Of a stretch of DNA of 64,000 nucleotides, positions 12,705-23,750 are shown piece after piece. The translations under genes and the position numbers were made by a program. The notes beneath the pieces were generated by a model. That model saw only the letters and a list, made by a program, of their open reading frames with translations, was not told the DNA's origin and searched no databases. Origin of the DNA: Isoetes taiwanensis. Taxonomy: Eukaryota; Streptophyta; Lycopodiopsida; Isoetales; Isoetaceae. The stretch is taken from NCBI GenBank assembly GCA_021234155.1, contig JAJEKV010000050.1, positions 4,054,488 to 4,118,487 of the forward strand, read 5' to 3'. Within the stretch, counting starts at the first letter, position 1, and every line of letters starts with the position of its first letter.

Positions 12705-12823
12705 TCATGCCAAAATGGGAAGCAAAGCAATGTGAATAGAAAGAAGCAGAGGAGAATCAAGGCATAGGCTAAAGCTCGATTTTCTTGGCGACCAATGGGT
12801 TTGGTGTAGAATAATAAGCACAG

Positions 12824-12831
12824 TTTTTATA
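12824..12831 (-). promoter_or_regulatory. TATA box of the SAUR gene
   Basis: TATAAAAA on the minus strand in the context GCCTATAAAAACTG, 120 bp upstream of the start codon. This implies a 5' UTR of roughly 90 nt. Confidence 0.6.
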
Positions 12832-12849
12832 GGCAGAGATATCCGTAGG

Positions 12850-13985
12850 TACTATGCTTAAATTATGACCACAAATACAGAAAATTCACGTGGCATTGCT
12901 GACAATGAAGGTGGTGAGCCCAGCGTACCATGATGAAATGCTGACAAATACATGTGCTTAGAATGTGCTGGATGCAGGAGCTCCTATTCATGTCGGAAGA
13001 CGGAAGTTATTCATAGCAAAACACCCACCAATTGCCAAAGAAAAAAGGAGAAAAGACAATTAGATCATCTATGGATTAGATATAGATTACAAGTACCTTT
13101 CGTATATGGGTCTTGTTCTTGTTTCATAAATGCTCGTCCTCTGGTTTGGTTGGGGGGACATCCCAACTGGCTTACGAGTGTCGCTTATTCATGAATTTGT
13201 GAAACTCACGAGCGGCTGGATACAGCGGCTAGATGTTTAGGATGGATGCTATGCTCTGGCCACATGCAAACCTGAAGTTTTTGTGGTCCATCCGCCTAAC
13301 TTTGTCTTTAACTTTGGTCTTTGACTCTGCAAAGAAGCCGACACCTGGTCCCTCGTATACATCACTCACGTTGGTCCATTGTCTCGTAGCACTCCTTTGT
13401 ATAGATGGTTTCTAAAGGTTCCCTTGGGGATGGACATTGTTTAACTGTATTCTTCTTGGATTTCACCTAGCACGTCATTTCTGAACCATGAAGGCCTCGC
13501 ACATGTAATTTGGTGAAATTCGTTCGAATGTCCTCAGAGCCATTATTCCTTGTGCCCAATAGCTTGTTAAAGTGTATAAACCTGATTATAACGTAGGAGG
13601 CACACCTGAAAAGCTGCACCTTGCTTGAATCCACTCTTTCTGAACCACCACTCCAGCTTGCCCCTTGGCCTAGAAACCGAGTCCACTACAAAATTTGAAC
13701 ACTTAAATACCCTTGAAAGTACATACGGACAATCCCCAATGCATCTCCAATGAATGTAATGGCACGTTATGATCATGAAAGTACATACAGAGGATCTCCA
13801 ATGCATACGATGACACATCATGATTTGTATGTGATAATAATGCATAATAAAGTAGTCATGTGAGATTACAAAATTGCCTAACAATTGCAAGTAGTAGCAA
13901 ATTCTACGAAGGCTCTTTGGTAACTTCCTTATGCAGATGTATGGTCGATGTTGTTCATTCAACAATCCTGGATTATTTTTTAAAC
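12850..13985. other. Upstream region of SAUR and unassigned DNA
   Basis: No recognisable gene. Short ORFs on both strands show no family motif. Confidence 0.5.
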
Positions 13986-13989
13986 TCTT

Positions 13990-14115
13990 GATGGAAAGAA
14001 TATATTTCCTTGGACAATGATTGCAACATATGGCCATTATGGGTATTGGGAAGATGCAAGAGAGTTGTTTGACAAAATGCCTCAAAGGAATCTAGTGTCA
14101 TGGAATGCAAAGTAA
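13990..14115 (+). pseudogene. Isolated PPR repeat fragment
   Basis: A 41-codon open stretch ending in TAA reads KNIFPWTMIATYGHYGYW and then EDARELFDKMPQRNLVSWN, which is a clear PLS-class PPR unit. It is on the strand opposite to the PPR pseudogene at 10.3-11.2 kb and separated from it by the SAUR gene, so it is either a second gene's relic or a rearranged piece. No further PPR text was found on either side. Confidence 0.85.
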
Positions 14116-14616
14116 TGGCAATGTAAGACTGTCCACCAGTACAATATTAGTGATGGATCATGTGCGACAGTGCCAGGTAAGACTATTAAGCATTATTTAG
14201 ATAGTATTTATGACGGAATATACTTATTGTGTTGATATAGAAAATTATAAATCTTTTGTTCATGCTTATAGAGGAAACAATGCTATAACAGGATCCTCAA
14301 TGACTAGTGCAACCTACTTTGGAATTGTAAAGACCACCAAGACTGGGTTCATGTGAAGAAAATTCAATTAGCTGGTCCATGGGCACTTTTTTTAGTATAT
14401 AGGCTAACCAAAGGTTTATTTGAATGGATGAACCTCCCCCAGCTTTGGCTCTCATTCTAGTAGCTTTCTAGGTAGTCTTGTGCAGGAGATACAATAGGAG
14501 CAATTGCTTACATTCTCTCTAAATTGATCCAGCGAAAGATGGCTATTTAAAGGTTTTCATGAAGCAAAAATGATCTATGCTAAGGAAGGTTATAGAAGTC
14601 TTTAAGTTTACACTAA

Positions 14617-14631
14617 GAATGCGTTGAGTAT
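14617..14631. repeat. Target-site duplication, left (LINE in copy A)
   Basis: GAATGCGTTGAGTAT immediately precedes the poly(T) start of the minus-strand LINE and is repeated exactly at 15525-15539. Confidence 0.95.
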
Positions 14632-15524
14632 TTTTTTTTTTTTTGAAGGACGAAAGCCAAAAAGTTTATTAATCGAGAAAAAGTACAAAATTTACATGTC
14701 TCATCTAACTGTGTAAGCAATACGAGATGCCACAGAGCACGAGCCCGAGCACAATGTACTTACTCCGAATAGGAGACTAATGATAAGAATCAATTCAAGA
14801 TATCAATCCGAATGCGTTCCACCGCCTTCCGAGTCAAGGGAAGAACACTTCGTAGGTCACAATATCTTTTTCTCGGCCATTAGAATAACACCGTGCGGAT
14901 GAATAAATGCCCCGAAAGATGTGGTGTCTGCGACGCCCCATATCGACCATAGGGAGCCAATCGGAACAAGATGAAATGCCCTTTGTTTAGCCGAGGCCAT
15001 GCGTTGGGATAGGACGCCAAAAGGATGCATCGACAAATCCAATGTGTAATCGTTAAACAAACCTTGTAGCCGTGACCATGCTGGTTGAACCTCGTGACAA
15101 TCAAAGAAACAATGCTCAAGAGTCTCAACGTCCGAGGGCAAAGCGGCATACCGCAGATATGCGAGGATCATAGCGATGTCGAAAGGCATTAACCCGCAGG
15201 CACCTGTGGATAACCCGCGCCACCACAAGTCTGAGAGACTTTAGGGTGGAGCAACCTATCCCAAAGCCATTGCCATGTACGACACAAAGTGGGCTGTGGA
15301 ACATGTAGGTGCCACCCATCTGGCAACTGGAGGGGTTGTGGTGCTAAAAGAAGGCGATATACTGATCTGACAAATTGCTTGCCTTTGTGAATATTTTCAT
15401 GACAGTCCCATGGCACCCTTTCAGCAACACCAACTTGCACTATGAGCGGCAAATTTTCTGCGACCTTCTCCCATAGAGATACATCCCAACGAGAGAGCAG
15501 GAACTTTGCCTGAAATTCAGGCAG
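14632..15524 (-). mobile_element. 5'-truncated L1-like LINE 3' end, 893 bp
   Basis: It begins on the plus strand with about 12 T (poly(A) tail in element orientation). It encodes, on the minus strand with small frame breaks, the C-terminal RT zinc-binding region: WQWLWDRLLHPKVSQ, then VNAFRHRYDPRISAVC and ETLEHCFFDC. It is bounded by exact 15-bp duplications, the signature of target-primed reverse transcription. A second copy of the same 3' end is at 26672-27480. Confidence 0.95.
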
Positions 15525-15539
15525 GAATGCGTTGAGTAT
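15525..15539. repeat. Target-site duplication, right (LINE in copy A)
   Basis: GAATGCGTTGAGTAT, identical to 14617-14631. Confidence 0.95.
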
Positions 15540-15969
15540 GCATTGTCATTTCCTTTTGCTAGATATATTTTTCTATGTCACAATATATGAGAGTATAGTA
15601 TATAAGAGATGAAAACTTTTCAAATACCTTGAAACGAAACCCTTATGTATTAATATCCTTTGCCACCACATTGGAATCAAATGTGCTGCTATTGTTAGAT
15701 GACAATCATTCTCTTTAATTCTTGTGTAGTACTTATGAAGAAAGCAAGGGTTTCTATAAAGTAAGAACCTATACAGCGGAAACAAGGTGCTTTAACAAGC
15801 CTTTGAGCCATAGGCAGGAGACATTCAGAATGTGAGTTAGGATTGGATAATTATCTAGATTTGGGATCAAGGTTGCATTGGGAAAGGGAGGCCGATGAAT
15901 CTCAAGACAAGAGTCGCCTTCGTGTTTGCTTTTGAGGAATCTATGATAATGCAAGACATGACTTGCCTT

Positions 15970-17137
15970 CATGTGCGACAGTGCCAGGTGACTATTAAGC
16001 ATTATTTAGATAGTATTTATGAGGGAATGTACTTTTGTGTTGATAGAAAATCATAAATCTTCTGTTCATGTTTATAGAGGAAGCAGTGCTATAACAGGAT
16101 CCTCAGTGACTAGTGCAACCTACTTTGGACTTGTAACTAGACCACCAAGACTGGGTTCATGTGAAGAAACTTCAATTAGCTGGTCCATGGGCACTTTTTT
16201 TAGTATATAACCTAACCAAGGGTACAGAGTCTAAAATATAGAAATAGTCTTCCCAGATGACATTGGTCATCCATATGATTGAGGTGGGGTTTAACAAAGC
16301 CATATTGTGAAACTTTGAGTAAAACATGATACGAATATAATCAGAAGTATAAGATTAATTGATTAATGCATGAATTATCATAACTTGTGGCCTTTTGTAG
16401 TTAATGAGTCCTGCTCTATGGTAGATGCTTTATTTGAATGGATGAACCGCCCTCAGCTTTGGCCCTCATTCTAGTAGCTTTCTAGGTAGTCTTGTGCAGG
16501 AGATACAATAGGAGCAGTTGCTTACATTCTCTCTAAAGTGATCAAGCGGAAGATGGCTATTTAAAGGTTTTCATGCAACAAAAATGATCTATGCTAAGGA
16601 AGGTTATAGGGGTCTTTAAGTTTACACTAATAATGCACTGAGTATGCGTTGTCATTTCCTTTGGCTAGATATGTTTTTCTATGTCACAATATATGAGAAG
16701 AGCTGAGACCTTTTTAAATACCTTGGAAAAAACCCTTATGTATTAACATCCTTTGCCACCACATTGGAATCAAATGTGCTGCTATTGTTAGATCACAATC
16801 ATTCTCTTTAATTCTTGCGTAGTACTTACGAAGAAAGCAAGGGTTTCTATAAAATAAGAACCTATACAGCGGAAACAAGGTGCTTTAACAAGCCTTTGAG
16901 CCTCAAAGTTGCAACAACAAATCTTACAGAGACCACAACTAGGAGACATCCTCAAGACACACACAGCCTGTAGTCGTTATAGTAATGATTCAAAATGTGA
17001 GTTGGGATTGCATAATTATCTAGATTTTGGGATCAAGGTTGCATTGGGAAAGGGAGGTTGAGGAATCTCAAGATAAGAGTTGCCTTCGTGTTTGCTTTTG
17101 AGAAATCTATGATAATGCAAGGCAAGACTTGCCTTCG
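15970..17137. repeat. Tandem duplication, copy B (empty site)
   Basis: Direct repeat of copy A, immediately adjacent. At about 16631-16645 it reads AATGCACTGAGTATGCGTTG, the uninterrupted counterpart of the LINE insertion point in copy A. It also has about 70 extra bases near 16910-16980 relative to copy A. No coding function recognised. Confidence 0.9.
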
Positions 17138-17384
17138 TGCTTGCCTTTGTAATAGTCCTTCGTGTTTGCCTTTGTAATAGTTCTCGCATCACATGTGTTC
17201 CATGTGACAAAATTGTTTGTTGAATCTAACATGTTGTTCTTTATATTCTTTCTGTTTGACTCATGATGCCTGCTCAAGAAATAATATATTTGCTTGCAAA
17301 TGCGGCTAAGATTTTCAAGCCGCTTACAGATTTTTGAATTAGGACCCATTTGAATAAAAAGTATTGTGGCAATATTTTGAGAAC

Positions 17385-17425
17385 AGAATACAATAAAATA
17401 GAGTTTTTATCGTCCACGGAGACCA
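17385..17425 (-). mobile_element. LINE 3' UTR remnant, (TATTC)-tail family
   Basis: AATAGAGTTTTTATCGTCCACGG-like text followed by GAGACCAATAG matches the 3' UTR end of the fragments at 8.1 and 35.5 kb. Only the last few dozen bases remain. Confidence 0.5.
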
Positions 17426-17689
17426 ATAGAGACCTAAGTTCTAATGTTTTGGTTTTTGACACTCTTCATTATTGTTATTCCAAAAATATGCCCTAGATTC
17501 CTCACATAAAGCATTAATCTGATTAGCAAGATATACTAGGTCAAAGGTTTCATCCATATAGATCTTGATACATGGGGATCAATGCTCTCTCTACACGTTG
17601 CCCACTTGGGTTTGGCCCCCCAGCAGTGCATAGGGCGCAGGCTCTGCCGGCGCTAAATTCTTGTATTCTCTATATTTTCCTTCTTTGCT

Positions 17690-17965
17690 TTGGATTAACG
17701 TTTTTCTATATTTCCTCTAGTCTCTCTCTTTGTTCTTTAATAGAAGATTATAACTATGACATGTACAATACATCTCCTCCTCTCTAGTCTCTCCCTGTTG
17801 TCTGTCTCTCTAGTCCCTGTTTAAGCATTCTCTAGTCTCTCTATCTCTTTATTCTTTTTTCTATCTATCTCGTTCTAAATCGCCTTCAATCTTCTCTCTC
17901 TATTCTAAATTCTCCGCTCTCTTTATGTTCTCTATCTCTTTTCTATTTATATTCTCTCTCTATTC
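17690..17965. repeat. Pyrimidine-rich CTCT/TCTAGTC tract
   Basis: About 270 bp of low-complexity CTCTAGTCTCTCT-type sequence on the plus strand. It directly precedes the left flank of the 18.1-22.1 kb LINE. Confidence 0.75.
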
Positions 17966-18111
17966 TTCAAGTGATGTCAATAAACCAACAACATTCTTTC
18001 CATGTTGTAGCACTTGTTGAAATTGTCCTTCCAAATACCATCTCTGATAGATGGTTAAACTTATAAATAATGTGCTAGCGTACTGTGGGTTGCCCTTGCA
18101 ATTGTGTTGTA

Positions 18112-18126
18112 AAGTGAATGATATGT
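18112..18126. repeat. Target-site duplication, left (18-22 kb LINE)
   Basis: AAGTGAATGATATGT, repeated exactly at 22062-22076. Confidence 0.95.
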
Positions 18127-18994
18127 TTTTTTTTTTTTTTTGGAGAAAAGGAAGATTTATATTAATCATGACAGAGTTACATCAGATAAAGCATCTGAAC
18201 CCACAGAAAAAGTGCATTTAGCACATAAGTACAACTCAAAACAGAAAAATGGGACATGAGTCCTCTTTACAACAGTCTGGGCAAGGTAGCCCGATCAGGG
18301 TGAAGGATCTTGAACCAGAAAATCCAAATCCGAGTCCGACTCCTCTTCGTCAATGATCACCAATCTAAAGCCACTGGGTCCATCTGCCAACCGATGTCAT
18401 TCCATTCGGGTGGGAAGGCAAAGAACCAGAGAGGGGCTGTTTCAGAAAAGAGGATGATGGCCTCCCCATGGGCATCCTGCAGTGCTTTGTGATGGTAAAA
18501 CATGTCTCTAAAATGGGAGAACTGGTCCTCAGTTAGCAGCCTTTCATAGCAAAAGATGAATCTATTAAGAATGTGTGCTTGGTAGCCATTAAGCAGGAAA
18601 GGTTTAAGCTTTTTCAGATCTTCATCAATAGAAGGGGATAGAGACCAGTGTTGCTGATTATTGAAGATTTCTGTAGCAGCAGCATAATTGAACAAGTCAG
18701 GAAGATTTGGCTTACAGTTCATCCTCGTTGTAAGGGCAATCAGCAGCTCTGAACACCATAAAATGATCATCAGCAATAAGCATATCATGACAAACAAAGA
18801 TATTGTATAAACCAACAAATTTCCCTATTGATAACCAAGCACAGTCAGATTTGTCTTGTTTGCTATTTTTGTGAGCCATAGCAATTCTGGAAATCTCAAT
18901 CTGAAAAGCTACTTTCATCCAGGCTATATCCACCCTCTGATTTGAATAATTAACCCTGTTCCTGTGTTTCCAAATGATCCATAGAGCAGTTTTA

Positions 18995-19699
18995 TTAAAA
19001 ATTATTTGATCCCTTCAAAAGGTCCATGATGTTGGCCCAATTGCCAAGGTTGTGGCCTTTTGTCCTGAGGTCAGCATCAAGCCATCTCCAAAATTCTCTG
19101 ATCTTAGGACAGTCAAACATGTGACTGGTAGTTTCAGAGTTGTTTCCACAAAGTTTACACATAGGGCTATCCTGAAGGTCTTTACATCTCTTGAACATGT
19201 TATAGTTAGAGGGAAGAGCATTGTGAATACATCTCCAGATAAACATTTGCATTTTAGGCTGTGCATAGGACCTCCAATTATTTCTCAGGATCTTCATTAG
19301 GTGTTTATTAGGAACATGCCATTTGGCTGCCTGGGTCAAGGATTTAGTTGGGGCAAGAACCCTGTATCCTAAGGCAACTTTGTATTGATCTGAGTTCATA
19401 ATATGCCAATCAGGATTCTTTGGAGTTTGGCATTCATTCTGGGTATTAGCAACAGCCATAATTGTATCAAAGATCACGTTATCTACTTTCTTGCCTTTGA
19501 CTATCTCTTTTAATATGTTCCCAGCTGCACCATTTGTCTCCTTCCCAGAGATGTTGTAGCTGAGTAACCCCTGCCTCTTTCCATTTTTTCCATATTTGTG
19601 GATGCTTGAGAGCCCAACATACATCATTTTCTTTAGCAAAAATGGGTGACCAGAAAAGGGAAAAGTTGGCACTATCAAAGCCAATATCTTTATGCTCAA
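18995..19699 (-). pseudogene. LINE ORF2 zinc-binding (zf-RVT) region
   Basis: After a frameshift near 19560 the text resumes with KMQMFIWRCIHNALPSNYNM, then MCKLCGNNSETTSHMFDCPK and EFWRWLDADL, the Cx2C...H...C plant LINE C-terminal domain. A further frame change at about 18995 leads to the final residues (18712-18933, VDIAWMKVAFQIEISR-like). Confidence 0.88.
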
Positions 19700-20567
19700 A
19701 ACCCTCTGCTACAAGGTTCCACGCCTCAAATATTTTCCTCATTAAGGGGGAGGTGTTGGGGGCACACTTGAATTGATAGTAAATAGAGTCCGGGATGTGG
19801 TGAGCATATTTCTTCATACCAAAAGGTCTACTAACCTGCAGCCAATATCTAATAAACTCCATAGCTGGGGAGTTCCAGCCATTTATTGCTTTCCAGACAT
19901 ACTTAGCTCCCAAGGCCTGGCTATGTTTTTGGAGAATTTTCAGCCCCAAACCACCTTCCTTTTTGCTGTGAGTGATTTCTTCCCATCTGACAAAATGCAT
20001 ACCTTTCCATATGTACTCCCTCAGACACTTTTCAATGTCATTATAAGTTTCTTTATCAGCAATGAGAGCAGAGGAGAAATAAACATGGGTGCTGGCTAAA
20101 ACTACATTGGCAGTAAGAACTCTGCCAGCAAAGGACAAATTAAGAGAAAGGGATAGAAGTTTCTTCCTAATTCTGCTGACTATGGGTCTCCATACTTCTT
20201 TATTAGGAAGGTTAATGGCCAGAGGGAGACCTAGTAAAGTGATGGCTTGATTAGGGGGGTTTATTTTAATTCCACTAGTATCTATGTCCTCTGTGGGGTT
20301 CTTCCATAAAATGCTGCATTTGTTTAGGTTGAGATGGACACCTGAAACACTAGCAAAGTTTTGAATGCAAGGCATTGAAACTGTTTTTCTTGGCTTTGAA
20401 GAGAATGAAAGTATCGTCTGCATATTGCATGATGGTAAGCTGCTTGTCTGACCCTGGCATTTGCAGCCCCTGAATCTGTTCTTGCTGTTGAAGACCTTGA
20501 ACACTTCTCGTGAGCATTTCTGCAACACAGAGAAAGAGATAAAATGCTGGGTATAGAGAGTCTGCAT
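19479..20567 (-). pseudogene. LINE RT thumb and connection region
   Basis: Continues the LINE text after a frameshift near 20380. VSGVHLNLNKCSILW follows YADD as in L1-like proteins, then LLGLPLAINLPNKEVW and GGLGLKILQKHSQALGAKYVW. The part of the frame before about 20390 is out of register and is not LINE protein. Confidence 0.85.
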
Positions 20568-21207
20568 CCCATGCTCCCCTAATAAATTCCATAAAGTCCT
20601 CCTTCATCACTATCCAAAATGTTAAAAAGAACTCAGGAGGGAAGCCATCAGGCCCTGGGCTTTTGCCTTTCTCCATGTTCTTCAGGGCTTGTAACACCTC
20701 CTTTTCATCAGGATAACCATCCAAGTCTTCCTCCATGATCTTGGTAGCTGGAATGTTTTTGAAAAAGTTATTCATAGCCTCCTCCTCTTGAGTATTGTAA
20801 TTAGTTCCTCTGAACATGTTGCTATCTGCCTTAATGCTTTGTTCATCCTCAATTTTGCCCCCATTTTCCTGTTCTATCACAGTGATGGAATTATTGATGA
20901 GTTTATTTTTGGCAACTCTGAAAAAATATTTGGAGCTTCCTTGATCCATTTTATTGTATTGGCAAATTTTGGCTCTCAAAGCCATTCCTTTTGCTTCTTT
21001 CTCCTCTATGGCCTTGATGTTGTTCTCCAGTACTATTTCTTGCTTGTGAAGGGTGGCAGACAAAGGGTTGAGCTCTAATTCCTGTCTGATCTCCTTCATT
21101 TCCTTTAGAAGCTTGTTTTTCTCCTCTCTACATTTAGCTTGCCTGGTTTTCCCCCACTCTTTGATCCAATTTTTGCATGTTTTTAACTTCCTGCTAAATT
21201 CCTTCAT
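20350..21207 (-). pseudogene. LINE linker and RT with internal deletion
   Basis: Same frame as the endonuclease. A basic coiled linker (residues 1-100) leads to GKSPGPDGFPPEFF (181-194) and to YADD (262-265). In complete L1-like enzymes roughly 190-200 residues separate those blocks; here only about 75 do. The DxxKAFD motif A, with the first catalytic aspartate, is absent: FMEFIRGAWDAD passes directly into the LFLCVAEMLTR block. Catalytically dead. Confidence 0.9.
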
Positions 21208-21330
21208 AGACTGATGATGCCCTACTGCAGGTTGAGTGAGGTAGAAACTCCTGAAATCTGAGACAAAATTGGGGTTACCAAGCAGGGAACAATTAAGTTT
21301 GAAAGGGGAGTTTGCAGGTTTGGGAGTGGT

Positions 21331-22050
21331 CTAAGATTCAGGGGTTTCCAGAATTTGAGGGAAATCATCTGAGAGGATATTTCCTTCATCTCCAGTGACT
21401 ATACAATTATCAAAGCAGGGAGTATTAGGATTTGTGACATAGAACCTATCTAAAGTGCAGTAGGTTCTCTCAGCTCCTTGTCTTTTATTGGACCAGGTGT
21501 ACTTAGCATTGGCAGAGGGAATATATATTAATCCTGTATCTTGTATCAGATTATCCCATTCTACTCTTTCACTTCTGGAAATGTTTATCTTGTTTCCAAG
21601 ATTCAGGTCCCACTGAGGGGTGTTATTGAGATCACCCCCCAGAATCCAGTCATTGATAGCAACCTGATCAGTCATCCAATTTTTGATCTCTTTCCAGATT
21701 GGGGCTCTCTCATTGGGTTCAGTGGGGGCATAAACATTAATTATCCCCAGAGTTTGCCCCTGCATATCAACAGCTATACTGTGCCATCTATTTGAGGGGC
21801 TACAGTAGGAAGAGACAACTTTGAGGGTGGTCCAGAACATTGCTAAACCACCTTTTGTGCCTTCTGCAGTAATGTATGAAGATCCAGTTCCTTTGTTTAT
21901 CCAGTCTCCCAGATTGGAGGCTTCAAACTGGGGCAAGTGGTGTTCTTGAATCATGAGAAGGTCAGCTTTATAGGTTCTGGCTAAGGCAATGAATCTCCTT
22001 CTCTTTATGGGGCCCTTGATTCCCCTTACATTCCATGAAATAATCTTCAT
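21331..22050 (-). pseudogene. LINE AP-endonuclease domain
   Basis: 239 codons ending at TAG; the frame stays open again after it. APE-type catalytic residues are recognisable: N7 in ISWNVRG, E36 in MIQEHHLP, Y107 in NVYAP, D140 and N142 in GGDLNNT, W186 in YTWSN, D201 in LDRF. The final SDH motif reads SDD (227-229), so the catalytic histidine is replaced. This domain nicks target DNA to prime reverse transcription in intact LINEs. Confidence 0.92.
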
Positions 22051-22061
22051 TTGCAGGAAGT

Positions 22062-22076
22062 AAGTGAATGATATGT
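22062..22076. repeat. Target-site duplication, right (18-22 kb LINE)
   Basis: AAGTGAATGATATGT, identical to 18112-18126. Confidence 0.95.
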
Positions 22077-22379
22077 GAGAGATGCTTTATACGTCTGATA
22101 TGCTAGACATAGACAGTGGATAGAGGACATAACATCTTCCATCTTATTGTGTTTGGATGTTTTTATTTGTTTGAACTGTAATGGAAGGAAAGAACAAATT
22201 TCTACTAATAACTCAGATGTTCTGTTTTCAAGCATTAGTTAGCTATTGAATTTAAGAACATAAGTTTGATTCCTTTCTTTGAGCAATAAACTTTGAGGTG
22301 TTTCTTTGATCCTGTGTATGTGTGTTGCATGCCTCTTGCATCGAATGTAGATTAGAACTGTTAAAAAGAATCAAAATAT

Positions 22380-22690
22380 GTAGCATAATAACAAGGGGTT
22401 TTCTTTGTGTTTTTGTACGCTTTTCACTAAGGTTTTCCTATGATTTCGTGATGTATTCAAATGGATGTACTAATGCGTACATCTAGAGTGCACCATTTCT
22501 GAGCCATTGATTTTAGCCTTTTTTTTTCCAATGGTCAACAACCAATGGCTCACAACAAAAGCCCTTTTTTTGTGCGTGTGGTGCATAATGGTCAACAACC
22601 AATGGCTCACAACAAAAGCCCTCTTTTTGTGTGTGTGGTGCATAATGGGCACATGAAGGGCTTGAAGGGCGCATATAGTGCAGTTTTCCC
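22380..22690 (+). repeat. Family N repeat, copy 1
   Basis: Starts TAGCATAATAACAAGGGGTT, then TGTGTTTTTGTACGCTTTTC and CCTATGATTT, and continues with ACATCTAGAGTGCACC. The same order is found near 23.6, 27.6 and 52.2 kb and, reversed, near 31.7 kb. Non-coding; class unknown. Confidence 0.7.
22531..22644. repeat. 57-bp tandem duplication
   Basis: Two nearly identical 57-bp units, each with ATGGTCAACAACCAATGG and GTGTGGTGCATA. The reversed family N copy at 31.7 kb has a single unit, so the duplication is local. Confidence 0.85.
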
Positions 22691-23300
22691 ACTGGCAACA
22701 CATTTCTTATCATAACTTTTGATCCAGAGCTTTGTTTGAGATGATTTTTATTGCGTTGGAAAGCTCTCTCCGAGATATTTTTGATAGTGTATGATATGGA
22801 TATGTTTGGTTAAGTTATCTATGCTAAAACAGCAATTTTCGGCCGGGTTTGGTAGGCTTTCACATCCTACCAGCTGATTAATACAGGATTGCGTTATTGG
22901 ATATTGTTTTATAGCTCATTCCGAATGAAGGTTGCAAAAAATTACCATGCATTTTTAGATTTTGAGGCAGATATTAAGCAAATTCCAAGGCTTCTAGATC
23001 CTTGTGCTAACAAGCGTAAAAAAGTTCCCACTTTGGTTTCTCACCACAAGAATCCATGGAGGCCAAAGGTCAAGTTAAATTTCAGTTGAAAAATGTTTGT
23101 GTATGGGTGTTGCAAACTTTATGACTTTCGAATAATGGGATCAATCCGCTCTATCTTTATGGTAACTTTTACTTATGTTCTATTTGTTTTTGTGATGAAA
23201 TTCAAAAGCTACAGTGATGAAAGCCTCAAATGAATTCTAGTTTTTTTCCTCGGGTTTGAATTCTAAATTTTTGTCACACTTGGGTGGGGGAGATGTCCCT

Positions 23301-23610
23301 AAGGCCCCGAAAGGGCCAAATTTTTTTTTTTTTGCAACACAAACCATTAACATCCAACATATAAAAATTAAATCCCCCAACACATAACAACCATTGACAT
23401 TAACAACCAACACATAACTACCATTGACATTAATTAACACAACCATTGGGTCCAACACATTTAAATTAAAATCCCCCTTAAACCCCCTTTGGTTTGGGTG
23501 CATATTCACACGGGGGTTGACTCCGGGCAACGAGAGCTGTGGGATAGGCATATTCACCCCTTATTCCTTAATCTACACTGTACGTAAAGTTCCTCGTTTG
23601 TGGGATATAG
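23301..23610 (+). mobile_element. Foldback family F, copy 1 (one arm only)
   Basis: Begins with a GGCCCCGAAAGGGCC hairpin and T-tract, then ACTACCATTGACATTAATTA, CCCTTTGGTTTGGGTGCAT and GGGCAACGAGAGCTGT. It stops after CTCGTTTGTGGG, so the opposite arm is missing. A family N copy abuts the break. Confidence 0.75.
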
Positions 23611-23611
23611 C

Positions 23612-23750
23612 ACAATGACAGGGGGTTTCTTTTGTATTTTTGTACAATTTTTCCTATAGTTTTCATATGATTTGATGATAGTATTTAATGAGATATACTA
23701 ATCGGTACATCTAGAGTGCACATTTGCCCGCATAATTTTAGTGTTTTTGT
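23612..23750 (+). repeat. Family N repeat, copy 2
   Basis: CAATGACAGGGGGTTTC, TTTTTGTACAATTTTTCC and ACATCTAGAGTGCAC follow the family N order. It starts exactly where foldback copy 1 is cut off. Confidence 0.65.

Larger units (their letters stand above)
14159..15969. repeat. Tandem duplication, copy A (contains LINE)
   Basis: Without the LINE at 14632-15524 plus one target-site copy, this unit aligns throughout with copy B at 15970-17137. Shared landmarks are CATGTGCGACAGTGCCAGGT, TATAACAGGATCCTCA, CATTGGAATCAAATGTGCTG and ACAGCGGAAACAAGGTGC. It lacks about 210 bp present in copy B (about 16222-16426) and differs by other small indels and scattered substitutions. Confidence 0.9.
18127..22061 (-). 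mobile_element. L1-like LINE, 3.9 kb, defective
   Basis: The element lies between exact 15-bp target-site duplications and starts on the plus strand with about 16 T (its poly(A) tail). On the minus strand ORF2 runs endonuclease, linker, reverse transcriptase, zinc-binding C-terminus. The 5' boundary is 11 bp before the ATG of the endonuclease, so ORF1 is missing. Defects seen are one in-frame TAG at 21331-21333, an internal deletion in the RT that removes motif A, and frameshifts near 20380 and 19560. Retrotransposition by this copy is impossible. Confidence 0.96.
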
